From the NCBI GenBank assembly GCA_039707465.1, contig CM077651.1, positions 26,075,019 through 26,139,018 on the forward strand: 64,000 nucleotides of DNA, read 5' to 3'. The translations under genes were made by a program, and so were the position numbers. The notes beneath the pieces are model-generated. The model was not told the origin of the DNA and did not search any database. It was given only the letters and a program-made list of their open reading frames with translations. Position 1 is the stretch's first letter. Each line of letters begins with the position of its first letter. The DNA comes from Rhabdophis nuchalis. Taxonomy: Eukaryota > Chordata > Lepidosauria > Squamata > Natricidae. Below are positions 13,406 to 26,159 of the stretch, piece by piece.

Positions 13406-14689
13406 GTGGTAGAAGCCACCCAGAGAAGTAGCTAAGTGAAAACCTGGATTCTTATTTTCTTGGTCCTAGAATAAAATAAAATCACCTTCAGGTTTAGCAT
13501 GATTCCTTGTGATTTACATGGAGAAATCCATGCATTTTTTAAAAGGTGATATAGAGATGATTGACCTGTGTCTTCTTCAAGAATTCTTGTTCAGGCTGTC
13601 AGTCTTGGATTTCTTCCTTTCAAATGCCAACCTGATCTAGCTTTCTGGGTTAGCCAAGATTGGCTATGTGTTGCTATCTAGCTGGACTATGTCTCCTTTG
13701 AATTGGTTTCTTGGAACACTTCATGTCCATGTAATTTCATTGTCAGGAATATGAAAGTAGGTCACCATTGTCCTCTTCCAGGGTATTTTCCAACTTTGCT
13801 TAATACAGGACAATCCCATTTACATTCCAAGCCTATATGATACATTAAGTAGTACACCTGGCCCAGTCTCAATTTACCAAATTATGGCTCCATATATCCT
13901 TTCTGCACTCTCAACCAGAATCTCATTCCTTTCTCATTCCTTTTCCATTTAAGAGCATCCAATAATAGCTTCAGTCAGTGAAAAAATAAATAAACTGATT
14001 AGCTGCTCTTGATCCTTCTGCCTTTCCCCTTCCCTTAAAGGGTTTCATTCTGTCTGCTCTGGCAAATAAGTGAGTACTGAGTTGCTTTTATCTCGGGTTA
14101 ATCTAAATAAAACATACTACACAGGTTGCCATTAAGGAACTAATAGTTATTATTCTCAGCATCAACAAAAGAACACACACACAATGGCATCACCATGATT
14201 ATTTTACATTTGTGTTAAACTATTGATTCCAGGTCCAACTCAATCCAGAGTTCCTCTTTATATGACTAGCTGGTTGGGAGAACAGGCACTAGTTCAGCAC
14301 CCTAAAACTGAAAGCAACCACTTGTCTGTTCTATCAATATTTTTTAAATACATTCTTCTTCCACAGTTCAGCGTATTTCTTTGTAGAGGAAAGAAATATA
14401 CTTTGCCAAATTTCAAAATGTTGCTTTGGTCTTTGGGACAGAAAGGAATTTCCTGGAATGACCTGAAACAACTAGCATATCAAATAATTTGTATTTATTT
14501 TGTATCTTGACATAACTTATAGTAAATAAGGAGTGAAGTTTTTAAAACCTAGAAGTACTGAGTGATTGTTAAATGCTGTTGGTAATACTGACAACAGAGA
14601 GCACTACTGAAATCTGGAGGGGAAAAAAGCATACAGGGTCTACACTCTATAAACACAGAGACCCTCTCCCCCTCAGAAATATAATATTT

Positions 14690-14930
14690 ATGCAGATAGT
14701 TGTCACTTAGCGACTGCCTTGTTTAGCTACCATTCAAAGTTATGATGGTGCTAAAAAACAACTTACTAACCAGTCCTCACATTTATGACCTTCACAGCAG
14801 GTATATTCACCCCATGTCAAGAAAAACATCGTAAGTAGTTAAAATCGTAAGTAGAGTTACAGATTTTCACTTAGCAACTGCTTCACTTATCAAGTTGCCA
14901 ATTGCAGTCACTAAATGAAGATTATGTTTT
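14690..14930. mobile_element. Diverged ACTTACAAC-type element
   Basis: GATAGTTGTCACTTAGCGAC, CACATTTATGACCTTCACAG and TTGCCAATTGCAGTCACTAA are diverged family phrases. The ends are not sharply definable. Confidence 0.55.
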
Positions 14931-17072
14931 CTCTATTCAGAAACCTTAAAGGAAGGTACTCTGTATATACCGTTCTGGTAGATGAAATGCCACTGGATTC
15001 ACACAGCATTCTAGAACAAGCTAAAATGGTTTAGCATGGAAACCCAGCTATTGTTTTAGCATAGTGTATAAAACATCATATTATCCTATAATCTACCTCA
15101 CAGATTGCTTGAGCACAGCATTTGTGTTCACAGTAACTATATTTCATTAACCTGGTACATTATAGTGCAAACCTACCTATAGCTTCAGTTTATGACCTTG
15201 ATTTATTTATGGTAGATCTATTCAGTCAATTGAGATATTAGGTTGACAACACAACTCTGCCATCCACCATAAAAATCTATTTTACAGGAAAATCAACACA
15301 GGATTCTTAGCCCAGTAAACCATGTACAACAATGCTATTATACCAAGTGCATGGGGGCTCTTAGACCGAATCCAAAGATTTTAAAATAATATGCAACAAT
15401 ATAGGGTTATATTGTTTATACATGTTTATATACAGCACACTGAAAAACGTACAACTGGTGAAATCAAGGTTATACAGAGAACACTAAAATAAATATCCAG
15501 GAATATATAAATGTTGCTGATTTGCAAGAATGTAACCCAATATTATTATTTAGCCCTGAGCAAGCTTAGTATCCAAAATATGATATCATTTAAGAATCTA
15601 TTCAAGTGTTATATCAACGCTGCAGCCATTTCCAAATACGATGTGGAATTTAAAAAAACCAAACAGGGGTAAATTCCCTATCTAGATGGAGGATCAAACA
15701 TAACATTGATTTAAAAACATAATCAAGAAGGAAAAACTCATTCTAATAATAGTTATTCAAATAATATCAATAATTCATGTAAAACAATTCCATTTTACAA
15801 ACTTTATGAAAAATATGTGGATCAAGAAAAAAACCCCAAAAAACAGAATTAATGAAATAAATCCATGTAAATAAGATACAAACCCTTATGATGAAGGGGA
15901 GAGATTAGCATTTTTTTAAAAAGCATCTGCTATTTTGTCAGATAATTTTATGCATGTTATTCTATTTGGCATTATGAATTTAACTGGCACAAATTTCAAC
16001 CTAACATTTGCTATTTGTACTATAATACGGATATTGTTTGAGAATAATGCTGACAATAAAAACCTACTTGTCTGTTGCAGTTTACTTAGCTGCCATCTTT
16101 CTCATCCACAAAATACATATACAATTATCTACAATCTCTTGTGCAAGATATATCCTATGATATGGATATTACTTTACATCTTAATTTATGACTTTACCAA
16201 GCGTTCCTTATCACGCGCATGGGAACAATAATTTGTCCATAGTAGTAGCTAAAAGCATCATAAAAGAAAATCAGGGGGATAACAACAGAAAATTATTGAA
16301 GCCTTTTTACACATCAATTCTGAAATGCAACCCTGACCATAAAATTATTTAAAACAATGCTGTCACGTCTAATGAAACTAAACAATCAAATCTCTCAATA
16401 CTACATGTTTTTTTACTGACATTTTAAAAGATATGGCACAAATTATCTGCATTTTAAGTGAGACAATTAACGGTTAGTGAAAAATCAATCTTTAAAGAAA
16501 ATCTATTATGTGGGTCTGAGGAGAATTAATAGTAACATAGTCCTTGGTTATAAACAAGAAAAAATGTCAATGCTTTTATTCTTAATTTCAGAGGCCAAAC
16601 CTGTTCTCGGGTCTGCTTTCATAATTATTTTAATGTTTGATCTCTTGGGAGAGTATGAATAGTATTCTTTCAGGCATGGTGAAATAAAGCCCAAGATAAA
16701 CAAAAATGGAACCTGATTTACTGTTCATGTCTAAAGTTAGAGTGAGAATCAATTTACACCACAGTGAAACAGGTAGAGAAAACTTAAAAAATTGCTTCAT
16801 GATTTTTTCCACAAATTTTTGCTTGATAGTTTTGCCAAATTAAACTTTCAAGCTTGACAGGGGATGTAGAGGATAAGAAGTGAGAAAATTTACATGAACA
16901 AAAAAAACCCTATCTGACAGAAACAAAGATTACATTAAAATGTAATGTAATCGGATGTCTCATCCTGACCTGATCCCACAAATGGATAGCCATGTACTTA
17001 AACTTTCTAAGTTTATTTCAACCAATTTAGAAAGTATCCTTCTTTCAACAGCACTGTCAGGTTGGCATACAA

Positions 17073-17207
17073 CAGGGATGTCCAAACTTGGGAACTTTAA
17101 GACTTGTGGACTTCAACTCCCAGAATTCCCCAGCCAGCATAGCTGGCTGGGGAATTCTAGGAGTTGAAGTCCACAAGTCTTAAAGTTCCCAAGTTTGGAC
17201 ATCCCTG
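17073..17207. mobile_element. Palindromic hAT MITE with perfect 8-bp TSD
   Basis: It is almost a perfect inverted repeat over its whole 135 bp: CAGGGATGTCCAAACTTGGG at the left mirrors CCCAAGTTTGGACATCCCTG at the right, centred on CCAGCATAGCTGG. GCATACAA flanks both sides (17065-17072, 17208-17215). Confidence 0.92.
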
Positions 17208-18221
17208 GCATACAATATAACAGTTGATACACTGGAAGTGATACAAGCAAAGGAAATTTTAAAAATCCATATGGAGAGTTACTAAAAATTAAACCAGCAA
17301 AAAGCATGTTTGAACGGTTGGGGGTGGAGAACCTTAATGTGATACTAAAAGGACAGATTTGTTACAGATGTACATACCCAAAGAAGGCAATCTGTCCCTA
17401 GAGCATTTATTTATAGGAATTGGGGATAGAGGAGAGGTTTCTCTCTCTCTAAAATTAACTCAAAATCGTTGTCCACTGCTACAAAAGCTTGATTATACTT
17501 TTACCCTTACGATAGGAGTTTTAAAAGGCATTTATCATCATAAACAAGACATACTAATCTGATCTAGAGTTTTCCTACATACTAGAATGGCATCTTATCT
17601 GACACTGAATATCATTAGCCAGACTTAAATCAATCTTCCCCAACCCACCTCCCTAATCTTGCTTTTAAAAAAACCACAATTAGTCCTCAAGGAATACTAT
17701 TAAGAGCACCATGGAGAGAGACACTGTCAAGGAAGAGCATCTAGATAGAAGAAACTCCCCTCCCAAATCACAGTTCTTGTCTGATTAAAAATACTGATGT
17801 AGTTCTGAGAATTAGTTCTCGGTCAGTTCATGTGGGAAGCTAAAGGCTCTTTCCATGATACGCTATTGATCAGGATGACAAAATACGAGAAGATTCTTTA
17901 TGAATAGAAAAAAGTCTTCACTTATAGATCAGAAGAATGCATTTATGAGGAACCGATCAAGATACTAGCAACACAGACTTTCTACTAAAGACAATTGTTG
18001 ATTTTTGCTTGACTAATATAGGAGCATAACGAAGTGAATATCTTTATAAGTGACAATGGATCAAGCATCAATACAGCAGCTACTGTTTTTTAACGATGCT
18101 TGTTTGAGCATTATATTTAATTGAGATAGAGATTAAAGTCTAAAATCTTATGGCATAATGGACCATATATTATGGAACATATTAAAAATGACAATAAATT
18201 TTGTAATATGACATGATTACA

Positions 18222-18641
18222 ATACAATACAATACAATAGCAGAGTTGGAAGGGACCTTGGAGGTCTTCTAGTCCAACCCCGAGTAGGCAGGAACCTTAT
18301 ACCATTTCAGACAAATGGCTATCCAACATCTTCTTAAAGACTTGCAGTGTTGGGGCATTCACAACTTCTGGAGGCAAGCTGTTCCATTGGTTAATTGTTC
18401 TAACTGTCAGGAAATTTCTCCTCAGTTCTAAGTTGCTTCTCTCCTTGATTAGTTCCCACCCATTGCTTCTTGTCCTGCCCCCAGGTGCCTTGGAGAATAG
18501 TTTGACTCCCTCTTCTTTGTGGCACCCTCTGAGATATCGGAACACTGCTATCATGTCTCCCCAAAGCTTACCAAAGCTGAACTTGTTTAAAACAGATATA
18601 AAATTGGTTAGTTCTTTGATTAATTCTGCATGGCTCAGCAA
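18222..18641 (-). mobile_element. CR1 LINE 3' end (chicken-repeat-1 type)
   Basis: The minus strand encodes RYLRGCHKEEGVKLFSKAP, ERSNLELRRNFLTVRTINQW and NSLPPEVVNAPTLQVFKKML, the end of CR1 ORF2. The plus strand shows GTTGGAAGGGACCTTGGAGG and TCTAGTCCAACCCC, the CR1 3' UTR. It ends at the short AATAC repeat around 18222-18240, as CR1 ends in short tandem units. Confidence 0.85.
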
Positions 18642-19470
18642 TTATCATAGGGATGCTTTCTCTTTAACTGAGAATATAAAATAATACATCTTAGCAATTC
18701 AGAAATCCCTCTCATATAGATAATATGCATCTTTAATTAAGTCCTAACTTCCCAAACATAAATATTTACATTTATTTTTCCGGCTATGTTATATCACAGA
18801 TCTGTAGGTTTTGCAAGAGAATTATTATATATAGCCTTGAGCTGCCAGAGACAAGATAGATTTAAATGTACAAATAACTTTTAAAAACCAGTGATTTCAG
18901 GCAATTAAAGATAGGCATATTCTGTTACAAAGAAATTCTCAAAACATATAAAGAAAATCAAACAAGTAGTAATGCACTAAGTATCTACTAGTATTAGAAT
19001 GCAATTGCCTTATTTAGTTACAATACGTAAGATTTAAAATGTAAGATCAAAATTACCTTTAGAGTATCTACAGAATAGTTACAGGGAAATAACTGAAGTT
19101 GTTAGTATTAATTTTTTCTCTCTGTGCGGCTAATTATTCAGTTATTTCATAGTTCTTAATTAGTTTTTGGTAGTGTATATTACAACAGTTTCAGTTAGTA
19201 TTAAACATTTGTGATTTAGATGATTAGTAGCAGCTTAAAAAGTATTTTTTTTCCTAAGTAGTTTGTGATGATACCAGGAACATATGAGATATTGTACCCC
19301 TATTGCAATTTTAACTACCTTTTCAATATTAAGATTTTTAATACTGCTCTCACATGTGGGCTGTTTCACATTATACAAACTCACAAAAGGCAGATTTGCT
19401 TGGGTGAACCTTTTGCGCCCGCTTCACCCCCAGCCAAGAATGAACTGTAGACTCAAGAGTATCACCTTAC

Positions 19471-19641
19471 CGGAATTTCAAATGTTTCCTGTGTATCATC
19501 CAGCATTTGGACTTTGATAGAAATAAGTTTTCCTGTAGGTGTTGAAGGCAGTTTCTGTCCATGTTCCAGAGTACTGATGCCGGCATTCTCCTGTACTCCT
19601 AGCCGAGATCCAGTTGTTGTTCTTTGCTCCACTTCGCCCAT
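19471..19641 (-). CDS. FARP1: FARP1 first coding exon
   Basis: FARP1 is a FERM, RhoGEF and two-PH-domain protein of roughly 1,045 residues that acts at the membrane and cytoskeleton in dendrite and synapse development. This 57-codon exon starts MGEVEQRTTTGSRLGVQENA, runs through GISTLEHGQKLPSTPTGKL and ends SIKVQMLDDTQETFEIP at a GTAAGG donor (19470). It closely parallels the human N-terminus (MGEIEQRPTPGSRLG..., then VSIKIQMLDDTQEAFEVP). The final residues begin the FERM F1 lobe. The acceptor is probably CCCTCTCTTAG, giving an exon start at 19665; a second AG just before the ATG (exon start 19643) is possible. No later FARP1 exon was found in 1-19470. Confidence 0.93.
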
Positions 19642-19728
19642 ATCTGAAGAGACAAGCTTCTACTTCTAAGAGAGGGTCAAAGACAAAGAAAATATGGTAC
19701 TATGTTAGTTCAATTACTCTGAGACGTC

Positions 19729-20290
19729 AAGTGACTTACAGCCACATCTGAGACCATTTTTTTTTGTTAAGCAATGCAGTTGTTAAATGAGTCTTGCCCA
19801 ATTTTATGGCCTTTTGTGCCATGGTTGTTAAGTGAATCATTTCAGTCCCTAGGTGAGTCACACAGTCTTTAAGCAAATCCGACTTTTCCCATTGATTGTG
19901 CTTATGAGAAGCCACCTGGAAGGGTTGCAAATGGTGATCACATGATTCCAAGATGCTGCAGCCATTTTAAATACATGCTGGGTACCGAGCAACCAAACTG
20001 TGATTGTGCAGGGAAGCTACGTTGGTTGTAAGTATGAGGACTGGTTGTAAGTCAGATTTTTCAATGCTGTTGTGACTTTGGACAGTCACTAAACGAATAG
20101 TTGTAAGCAGAGGTGAATTGCTCCTGGATTGGGCAAACTGGTAGTGGCAGTGGTGGGAGGCTCCACCCACCCGCCTGAACAATTCTGTGCATGCGCAGAA
20201 GCATTGCACAAGTGTGCACACATGAGCGAACCGGTAATTAAAAAAGAATAGAAACCCACCATTGGCTGTAAATCAAGAATTACCTGTAGC
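19729..20290. mobile_element. ACTTACAAC-type element interrupted by a nested hAT
   Basis: The family phrases TTGTTAAATGAGTCTTGCCC and TACATGCTGGGTACCGAGCA end at 20107 and resume at 20265 with CTGTAAATCAAGAATTACCTGTAG. The hAT-like element 20108-20264 splits it. It begins only 64 bp past the FARP1 exon acceptor, on the intron side. Confidence 0.7.
20108..20264. mobile_element. hAT-like element, GGTGGGTTC ends (copy c), nested
   Basis: The ends are CAGAGGTGAATTG and AGAAACCCACCATTG. Flanks are GTTGTAAG and GCTGTAAA (6 of 8 match). It interrupts the older repeat at 19729-20290 that continues on both sides. Confidence 0.65.
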
Positions 20291-21309
20291 TTCACAGTAG
20301 ATCTAATAAAACTAAGGAAATTGTTTATCTGACATGACAATGAATTGTGAATTATTCATGTTTTTACTAATCAGTCTTCACAACAAAAATTACTCAAAAA
20401 TATGTAAAATAAGAGTGATGATGATGCCACCAGTCACTGGCTGTAATATGCTTGGAATCCTAGAGAAATCATGAAAATTAATGAAGGGGTGATCAGAATT
20501 TCTTTAGCTTTAGTATTGCCTAAAATAGTGGTTTGCTTTTTTAATTAATCCAAATTCAATTAATTTATACTGGAAAAGGAATTCCAGTCAAGGAACTGTT
20601 CCAATTATTTTTTTACTGTAAGTTAATTGGTTTTTGAACTTTTTATTTTTTTTAAGCGGGGTTATATATCTTCTATTCTTTGTGGGTGACAGTTAAGATG
20701 ATTCTATGGAACACTGCACTATAACTGATGGATGTGAATGTTATTTGTCTGATATACCAGATCATTATTTCATCTTTTCTTTTGCTCTTCTGATAGCCAA
20801 AATGAAGCTTAGTTCAAGTCTTCTGCTGTCACTTATAAGCCATCCTTTGCACTCATGAATTATAATTCCTAAGGACATAGTAAAGCAAAAGATATGAAAG
20901 AAATAAAATGTTTTCCTGACTGACACACTTATAAGTTTAATTTATCATAACCACATGTTTATTAATATACAAAAAAACTTCTGAAAACATTCATATTTCA
21001 AAACATTCATTACTGTGAAAGCTATTGCTGCAGGCTGACTATCCATTGGATGTTAGTTCTTTTGGGGTTTTTTTTGTTGAATAATTAGCTATACAAATTT
21101 GGGTGTTTTAAAAAATGGAAAAGGTTCTTAGCCAACAAGACATACATTTTTAATTGATTTCTGCCTCTGTGTTTAATCAAGTTGAAGTTACCGAAGGCTA
21201 TAGAATAAATATGTTTGCTTCACTGCAATTAAATAGGTATCTGAAACAAATAGCATCTTCAATAAGGTTTAATAGGATATTATTCCCCCCGCCCCATGTA
21301 TTATCCAAG

Positions 21310-21444
21310 GCTGGAGGTGTTAAACTGGTGGCCCATGGGCCGGAGGCATCATGGCCAGGCCATGCCCACTCCAGTTTCATGAATGGGGAAAATGTCGTGA
21401 AATGTTGTGCGATGGCATCGTGACATGATGAGTATGACACCATC
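21310..21444. mobile_element. Degraded hAT MITE, GTGTCAAAC type
   Basis: GCTGGAGGTGTTAAACTGGT and GAGTATGACACCATC are eroded mirror ends of the same family as 45251-45374, with GGCCCATGGGCCGGAGGCAT inside. The boundaries are approximate. Confidence 0.55.
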
Positions 21445-22185
21445 CTAAGCTAATTATTTGATAGCTACAAAATGAAGCACATCCTCCTGCATTGAAGCAT
21501 GAGGACTCACACTTATTAACCTTCCCATTAAGTTTACTTAATCTCTCCGAGTCAAGGTAGATCAATAATTGTATCCTATTTGGTGTAGGAAACTTAATGT
21601 TGATTATTCTCTTCTATTGATAGCAAGGTCTGAACAGGTAGTACTATAGAACTGAGTTTGACTGATGTTCAAAAAGGCTGGCTCAAATCTGGCTCAAAAT
21701 TCTGGGGTTGTAGCCCGAATTGAGAAGCTTAAAAATAAATCCCAGCAGAAAACAGTTGCAAACAATTTCCACCTTGTTGTCAAGAAAACAACAGGGACTA
21801 CTTAGAGAGAAGTTGTTATGATTAAATTTATTCCAAGGCCATTCCAATATGTGAGGAGTAGGAAATAAACAATGTTTGAAAAGGTCTTGAAACAAGTATC
21901 TAACTACATCTTAATCATTCAGAATGTACTTCTCTATTTTACCCTATAGTAAGTCCAATGGTTTTCAAGGAAGAGTGATTTAAGCTTTCCCTTCTCAGCT
22001 AGAAAACTCCTCAAATTTGTCCCTTGTTGATAGTTCCAGTAATAAGCTGCAAATGCAAATGAGGGAGGGATGGGTAAAAGTCTCTTTAAGAAGGTTTATT
22101 TGAGAAGTGATGTGTTACAAATATTTCAGCAATTAAACTATTTCCCATTCAGAACTGATTCATGGAAATTACAGTGGAAAAATTT

Positions 22186-22227
22186 GGACATTCATTCATT
22201 CATTCATTCATTCATTCATTCATTCAT
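22186..22227. repeat. ATTC tetranucleotide repeat
   Basis: About ten uninterrupted CATT units. No gene association beyond FARP1 intron 1. Confidence 0.95.
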
Positions 22228-22682
22228 GTCAAGAGGCAGTTTTGTCACTTCACTTGTGTCTATCTATCTAATTGTCTCCAGAATCTAGGAAAATAATTCT
22301 TACAGAAGCAGGACATGTACAAAACATTAAGTTTCTACAAGTGGAAAAATACAAATACAATGTCTTCTGGTCACCAAAAGATAATATGAAACGATCATAA
22401 AAATGATATTAAAGGTATAGCAGCTAAAGCCAGCTTTGTGTTTTTATACAAACAAAGGACAGAGTTTTCCTATAACTATTACAGATGTGATTGCCAATTA
22501 TAATTTTGGCTTCAATGGTGATATTCATTGTCCTAAACTGAGATTATGAAGAAATGCAATGGAATATTAAGTAAGAAAAGTACCTAACCAAAATGGCCTA
22601 TTTCCAAAGAAAAATAAGGAGCAACAAATATTGAAAAGAATAGCAAAAGAAAGAAACTATATTTGTTATAATTTTAAAAATC

Positions 22683-23209
22683 GACTCAAAAATTTCGGCG
22701 TATAAGATGCACCTTTTTCCCTCAAAAAAGAGGCTGAAAATCTGGGTGCATCTTATACATTGAAACAGCATTTTTTGCGTCCCGAAACCCCACACTCTTC
22801 ACCAAATGGCCGTGCAGAGCCTTTAGGAGGCTTATAGACTGCTCCTGGGGGCTGGAGAGGGAAGAAATGAGTAAAAAATAGGCTCCCTTTTTTGCTCAAT
22901 TTTGCCCCCCCAGCTCCCAGAAGCACTCTATAAGCCTCCTAAAGGCTAAGCATGCCCTTTGACAAAAAACATGCCATTTTTCACGAAAAACTGGCTAGAT
23001 TTTGCTCATTGTTGCCCCCTCCCCGAGCACTCTACAAGCCTCCTAAAGGCTATTCATGCCCTTTTTTAGAAAGAAAATGGGCCCATTTTTGCAAACAACG
23101 GGCCATTTTTGGGAGGTCTACAGAATGCAAAAACTTTTTTTTTAATTGGCCTCTTCAAAATCTTGGTGCATCTTATACTTTGGTGCATCTTATATTCTGA
23201 AAAATATGG
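22683..23209. mobile_element. TA-flanked mariner-type element (ATAAGATGCACC family, copy 2)
   Basis: Left TTTCGGCGTATAAGATGCAC and right GGTGCATCTTATATTCTGAA AAATATGG match the element at 25353-25942. The right border is TA; the left end is eroded. The interior phrase GCCTCCTAAAGGCTA recurs in both orientations. Confidence 0.7.
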
Positions 23210-24019
23210 TATTTAATTAGCTTCACTGTCCAGAAACAGTAAATCAAGATACTTTTGGGACTCGTGTAAAGCTCATGTATTCTCAGGTTCTGTTTACTGC
23301 TGGCCTAGAAAGTAATTTACGCAAATGTCACTACCTGTCGTTTTACTCAATCTCATTTTATTCACAATACATGTACAGTTTCAACCGTATTTTCAACTGG
23401 GAAACTGTCAGTATCTTAGGTCAAGCTAAATGCAAAAATGCTAAGGTATTCCTGGAAGCTTGTCACTCAGGCATATCAGTCACCAACAGGCACATAGAGA
23501 TAAAAAGCAGACACATTTACACACCATTCAGAAGAGACCATAAAAAAAGATAGGCAGCAAACAAAAACAACCAGAACACATCCTCTTCAGTAGCCAACTA
23601 AATTAAGCAGAGATTAACACAGACAAACTATCAAACAGAAAATATCCTTCACGGTAGTTCTTATTCTCGAAACTAACTTCTGTCTATTCAAGGAACTACC
23701 AATAAGAAAATCACACTTCCAACAATATTGACAGAACAAACTACTTTATATAAACAAGGAGTAAACATCACACATGCTTGCATTTTTATTATCTGGTTGG
23801 CTATGTCTGCAAACAAACAACCAAGCTCAGAGAGCACCAAGGACTTCACAATTCAACACTGAGCTACCTATTCTCTTCTATTAGTAACATATATAGTATA
23901 TCAGTCTGTTCCTTTGCTAGTTAGAGAGTTGATCATCTGTGTTAACCAGAGCTGGCAAATGCCCAATGAATTTTGATGGAGGAAGAAACTGCCAATACAT
24001 TTTAATCTAAATGAAAGCT

Positions 24020-24085
24020 GGGTTTCTCAATCTTGATGGTTTTAAGATGTGTGGACTTCAGCTCTCAGAATTCCCCACCCCACGT
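24020..24085. mobile_element. Half copy of the palindromic MITE
   Basis: GGGTTTCTCAATCTTGATGG through GTGTGGACTTCAGCTCTCAG and AATTCCCCACCCC is one arm of the palindromic MITE; the second arm is missing. Confidence 0.65.
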
Positions 24086-25352
24086 ATTGAGTGGAAATCT
24101 ATATATCTCAAGCTGTCAGCATTGATAAATACTGATTTAGAGGAATGTATGTAAATTTTCCATGTTTGGAAAATTGTTTGGAAACATGCAGCCTTCATCA
24201 TGGAGTGGATAGACAATGGCTAAAATGCTGATGCTGATGATGCAAACTTTATTTATTATTTTATTTATTAATTTTTATGTCACCCATCTCCCCTATAAGG
24301 TGACAAGTATGAATACTGATTTAAACCAATGGATATATTGTTTGGAGGTGTGGGAGCAGCCATTCTACATTCCTAGACTTCAACTGGCCTACAACTTTCC
24401 ATAGAACAAAAACTGTAGACATTAGCTTGTCAACGGGAACATTCAAGGGGGGTGGGATTGCCTATTGCAAAATATTAGGCTATTTTCTCTTTCTTAATTA
24501 TAGCATTTCAACTGTGTAAACAATACGCTACCTGATATCTTTCATAAACTTCGACCTTCAAGCCCCATTAGATTTAAATGTCATAATTATAGCCAACCTT
24601 AAGGGAAATATGTTGCAAATTATCTAAATGTCACTAAGTTATTTGAGTGAAGTTTGTCTCATGCAGAAGTTTGTTTCTGTAAGAATAATAAAGACACTGA
24701 TGGGTCTTTTAAAGCAAATTTATTTTTATTCTGTCAAAGATTGCATGGATAAAGGCTATTTCTTCAGATGAATGGAGTAAATTTATCTGAAGAAATACAC
24801 ATTTTTTATCTTCATGGTAACACAGTTTTATCTATGAGTTATCTTTCTTGTACTAAAATGATCGGATACATGGAATATTTCTCTGAAATACAAACATGCT
24901 TAGAAATTGAAGATAAATAATAAAAGAAAAATCAAAGAAGGTACAAACTCTGGTAAGAATTTATCCATATGGAGGAAATCAGAGTAAGTCCATGGCACAC
25001 ATCCAAGCAATGTGAAAAAACTGACTATTCAACAGAACATAGATAAAAACCTAATATTGATTAACTGAGCTTTGTGTTAACACTCATCATGTAGGAACCA
25101 AATATCTTAGCATTTTAAATGGTAACATATTTTGTGTCTATTTTTTTTAACCACTGAAGAACTCTATCTCAATTTCCTAATCAATACTGGACTTTATTAT
25201 TAGCTAATTTGAAATAATGCTGCTCAGGAGTCACTTGTTAACAAGCTGGGCAGCATATAAATTTAATACATAAAATAAATAAACTCCTGGCTGAATGCTC
25301 TTAGATTATACCCTTAAGCGCACATTTCCACTTTCAGATAGCTGAGTAGTTA

Positions 25353-25942
25353 CCGTATTTTTCAGAGTATAAGACGCACCTTTTTTCCTCTAAAAAGAGG
25401 CTGAAAATCTAGGTGTGTCTTACATTGAATACAGCATTTTTTGCCTCCTGAAAACCCGCCTCTTCACCAAAATGGCCACCGCGCATACACTTATGGAGGC
25501 TTCCAGAAAGCTCCTGGGGGCTAGGGAGAGCAGAAATGAGCAAGAAATAGGGCGTTTTTGCCCCACCCAGCCCCCAGCTATAAGCCTCCATAAGGCTATG
25601 CATGCTATTTTTTGACCAAAAAATGGCCCATTTTCACAAAAAAACCAGGCCATTTTTCCTCATTTTGGGCCCCCCTACCCCCGCTGGAGCACTCTGCAAG
25701 CCCCCCCCCCAAAGCTATTCATGCCTTTTATTTGGGAAAAAATGGGCCCATCTCTCTCTCTCTCTCTCTCTCCCACTCTACCTACCTACCTACTCTCTCC
25801 CTCTACCTACCTACTGTATTTCTCTCTCTTTCTCTTCCTCTCTATCCCTCTATCTACCTACCTACTTTTTATTTAAAAAAAGCCTCTTCAAAACCTGGGT
25901 GCGTCTTTTACTCCAGTGCATCTTATATTCCGAAAAATATGG
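25353..25942. mobile_element. TA-flanked mariner-type element (ATAAGACGCACC family, copy 1)
   Basis: Left CCGTATTTTTCAGAGTATAA GACGCACC and right GTGCATCTTATATTCCGAAA AATATGG are inverted ends with TA at both borders. The inside has AAAATGGGCCCAT-type phrases and an expanded CTCT/CTAC tract (about 25750-25870). Confidence 0.75.
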
Positions 25943-26159
25943 TAATGCAACCCATGAGCTACAATAAGCACCTTGCAATTATTCCAGAATATGAGAAGAT
26001 TAAGTAGATATACTTGGATACATTTGCAGCCAAACTTTTCAATTCCATTTTAATGAAATTAACGAAAGCACCGATATATAAAAATTGTAACGCAGGCCCT
26101 ATTAAAAAATAAGATTTGTTTGCCAGCTGGAAAACATCACATTCACTCAGCTGTGTACA

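Larger units (their letters stand above)
1..19470 (-). other. FARP1: FARP1 intron 2 (open to the window edge)
   Basis: This is AT-rich non-coding sequence downstream of the first coding exon. I looked for the next FERM exon (expected to start near QRAPGKVLLD) and did not find it. Recognisable content is repeats: hAT elements at 647-1384, 2879-3242 and 9951-10284, a SINE at 4768-5096, CR1 fragments, a mariner-type element at 9251-9501, a palindromic MITE at 17073-17207 and a CR1 3' end at 18222-18641. Stretches 3300-4760, 5100-8840, 10400-12200 and 13420-17060 show only weak fragments or nothing I can name. Confidence 0.75.
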
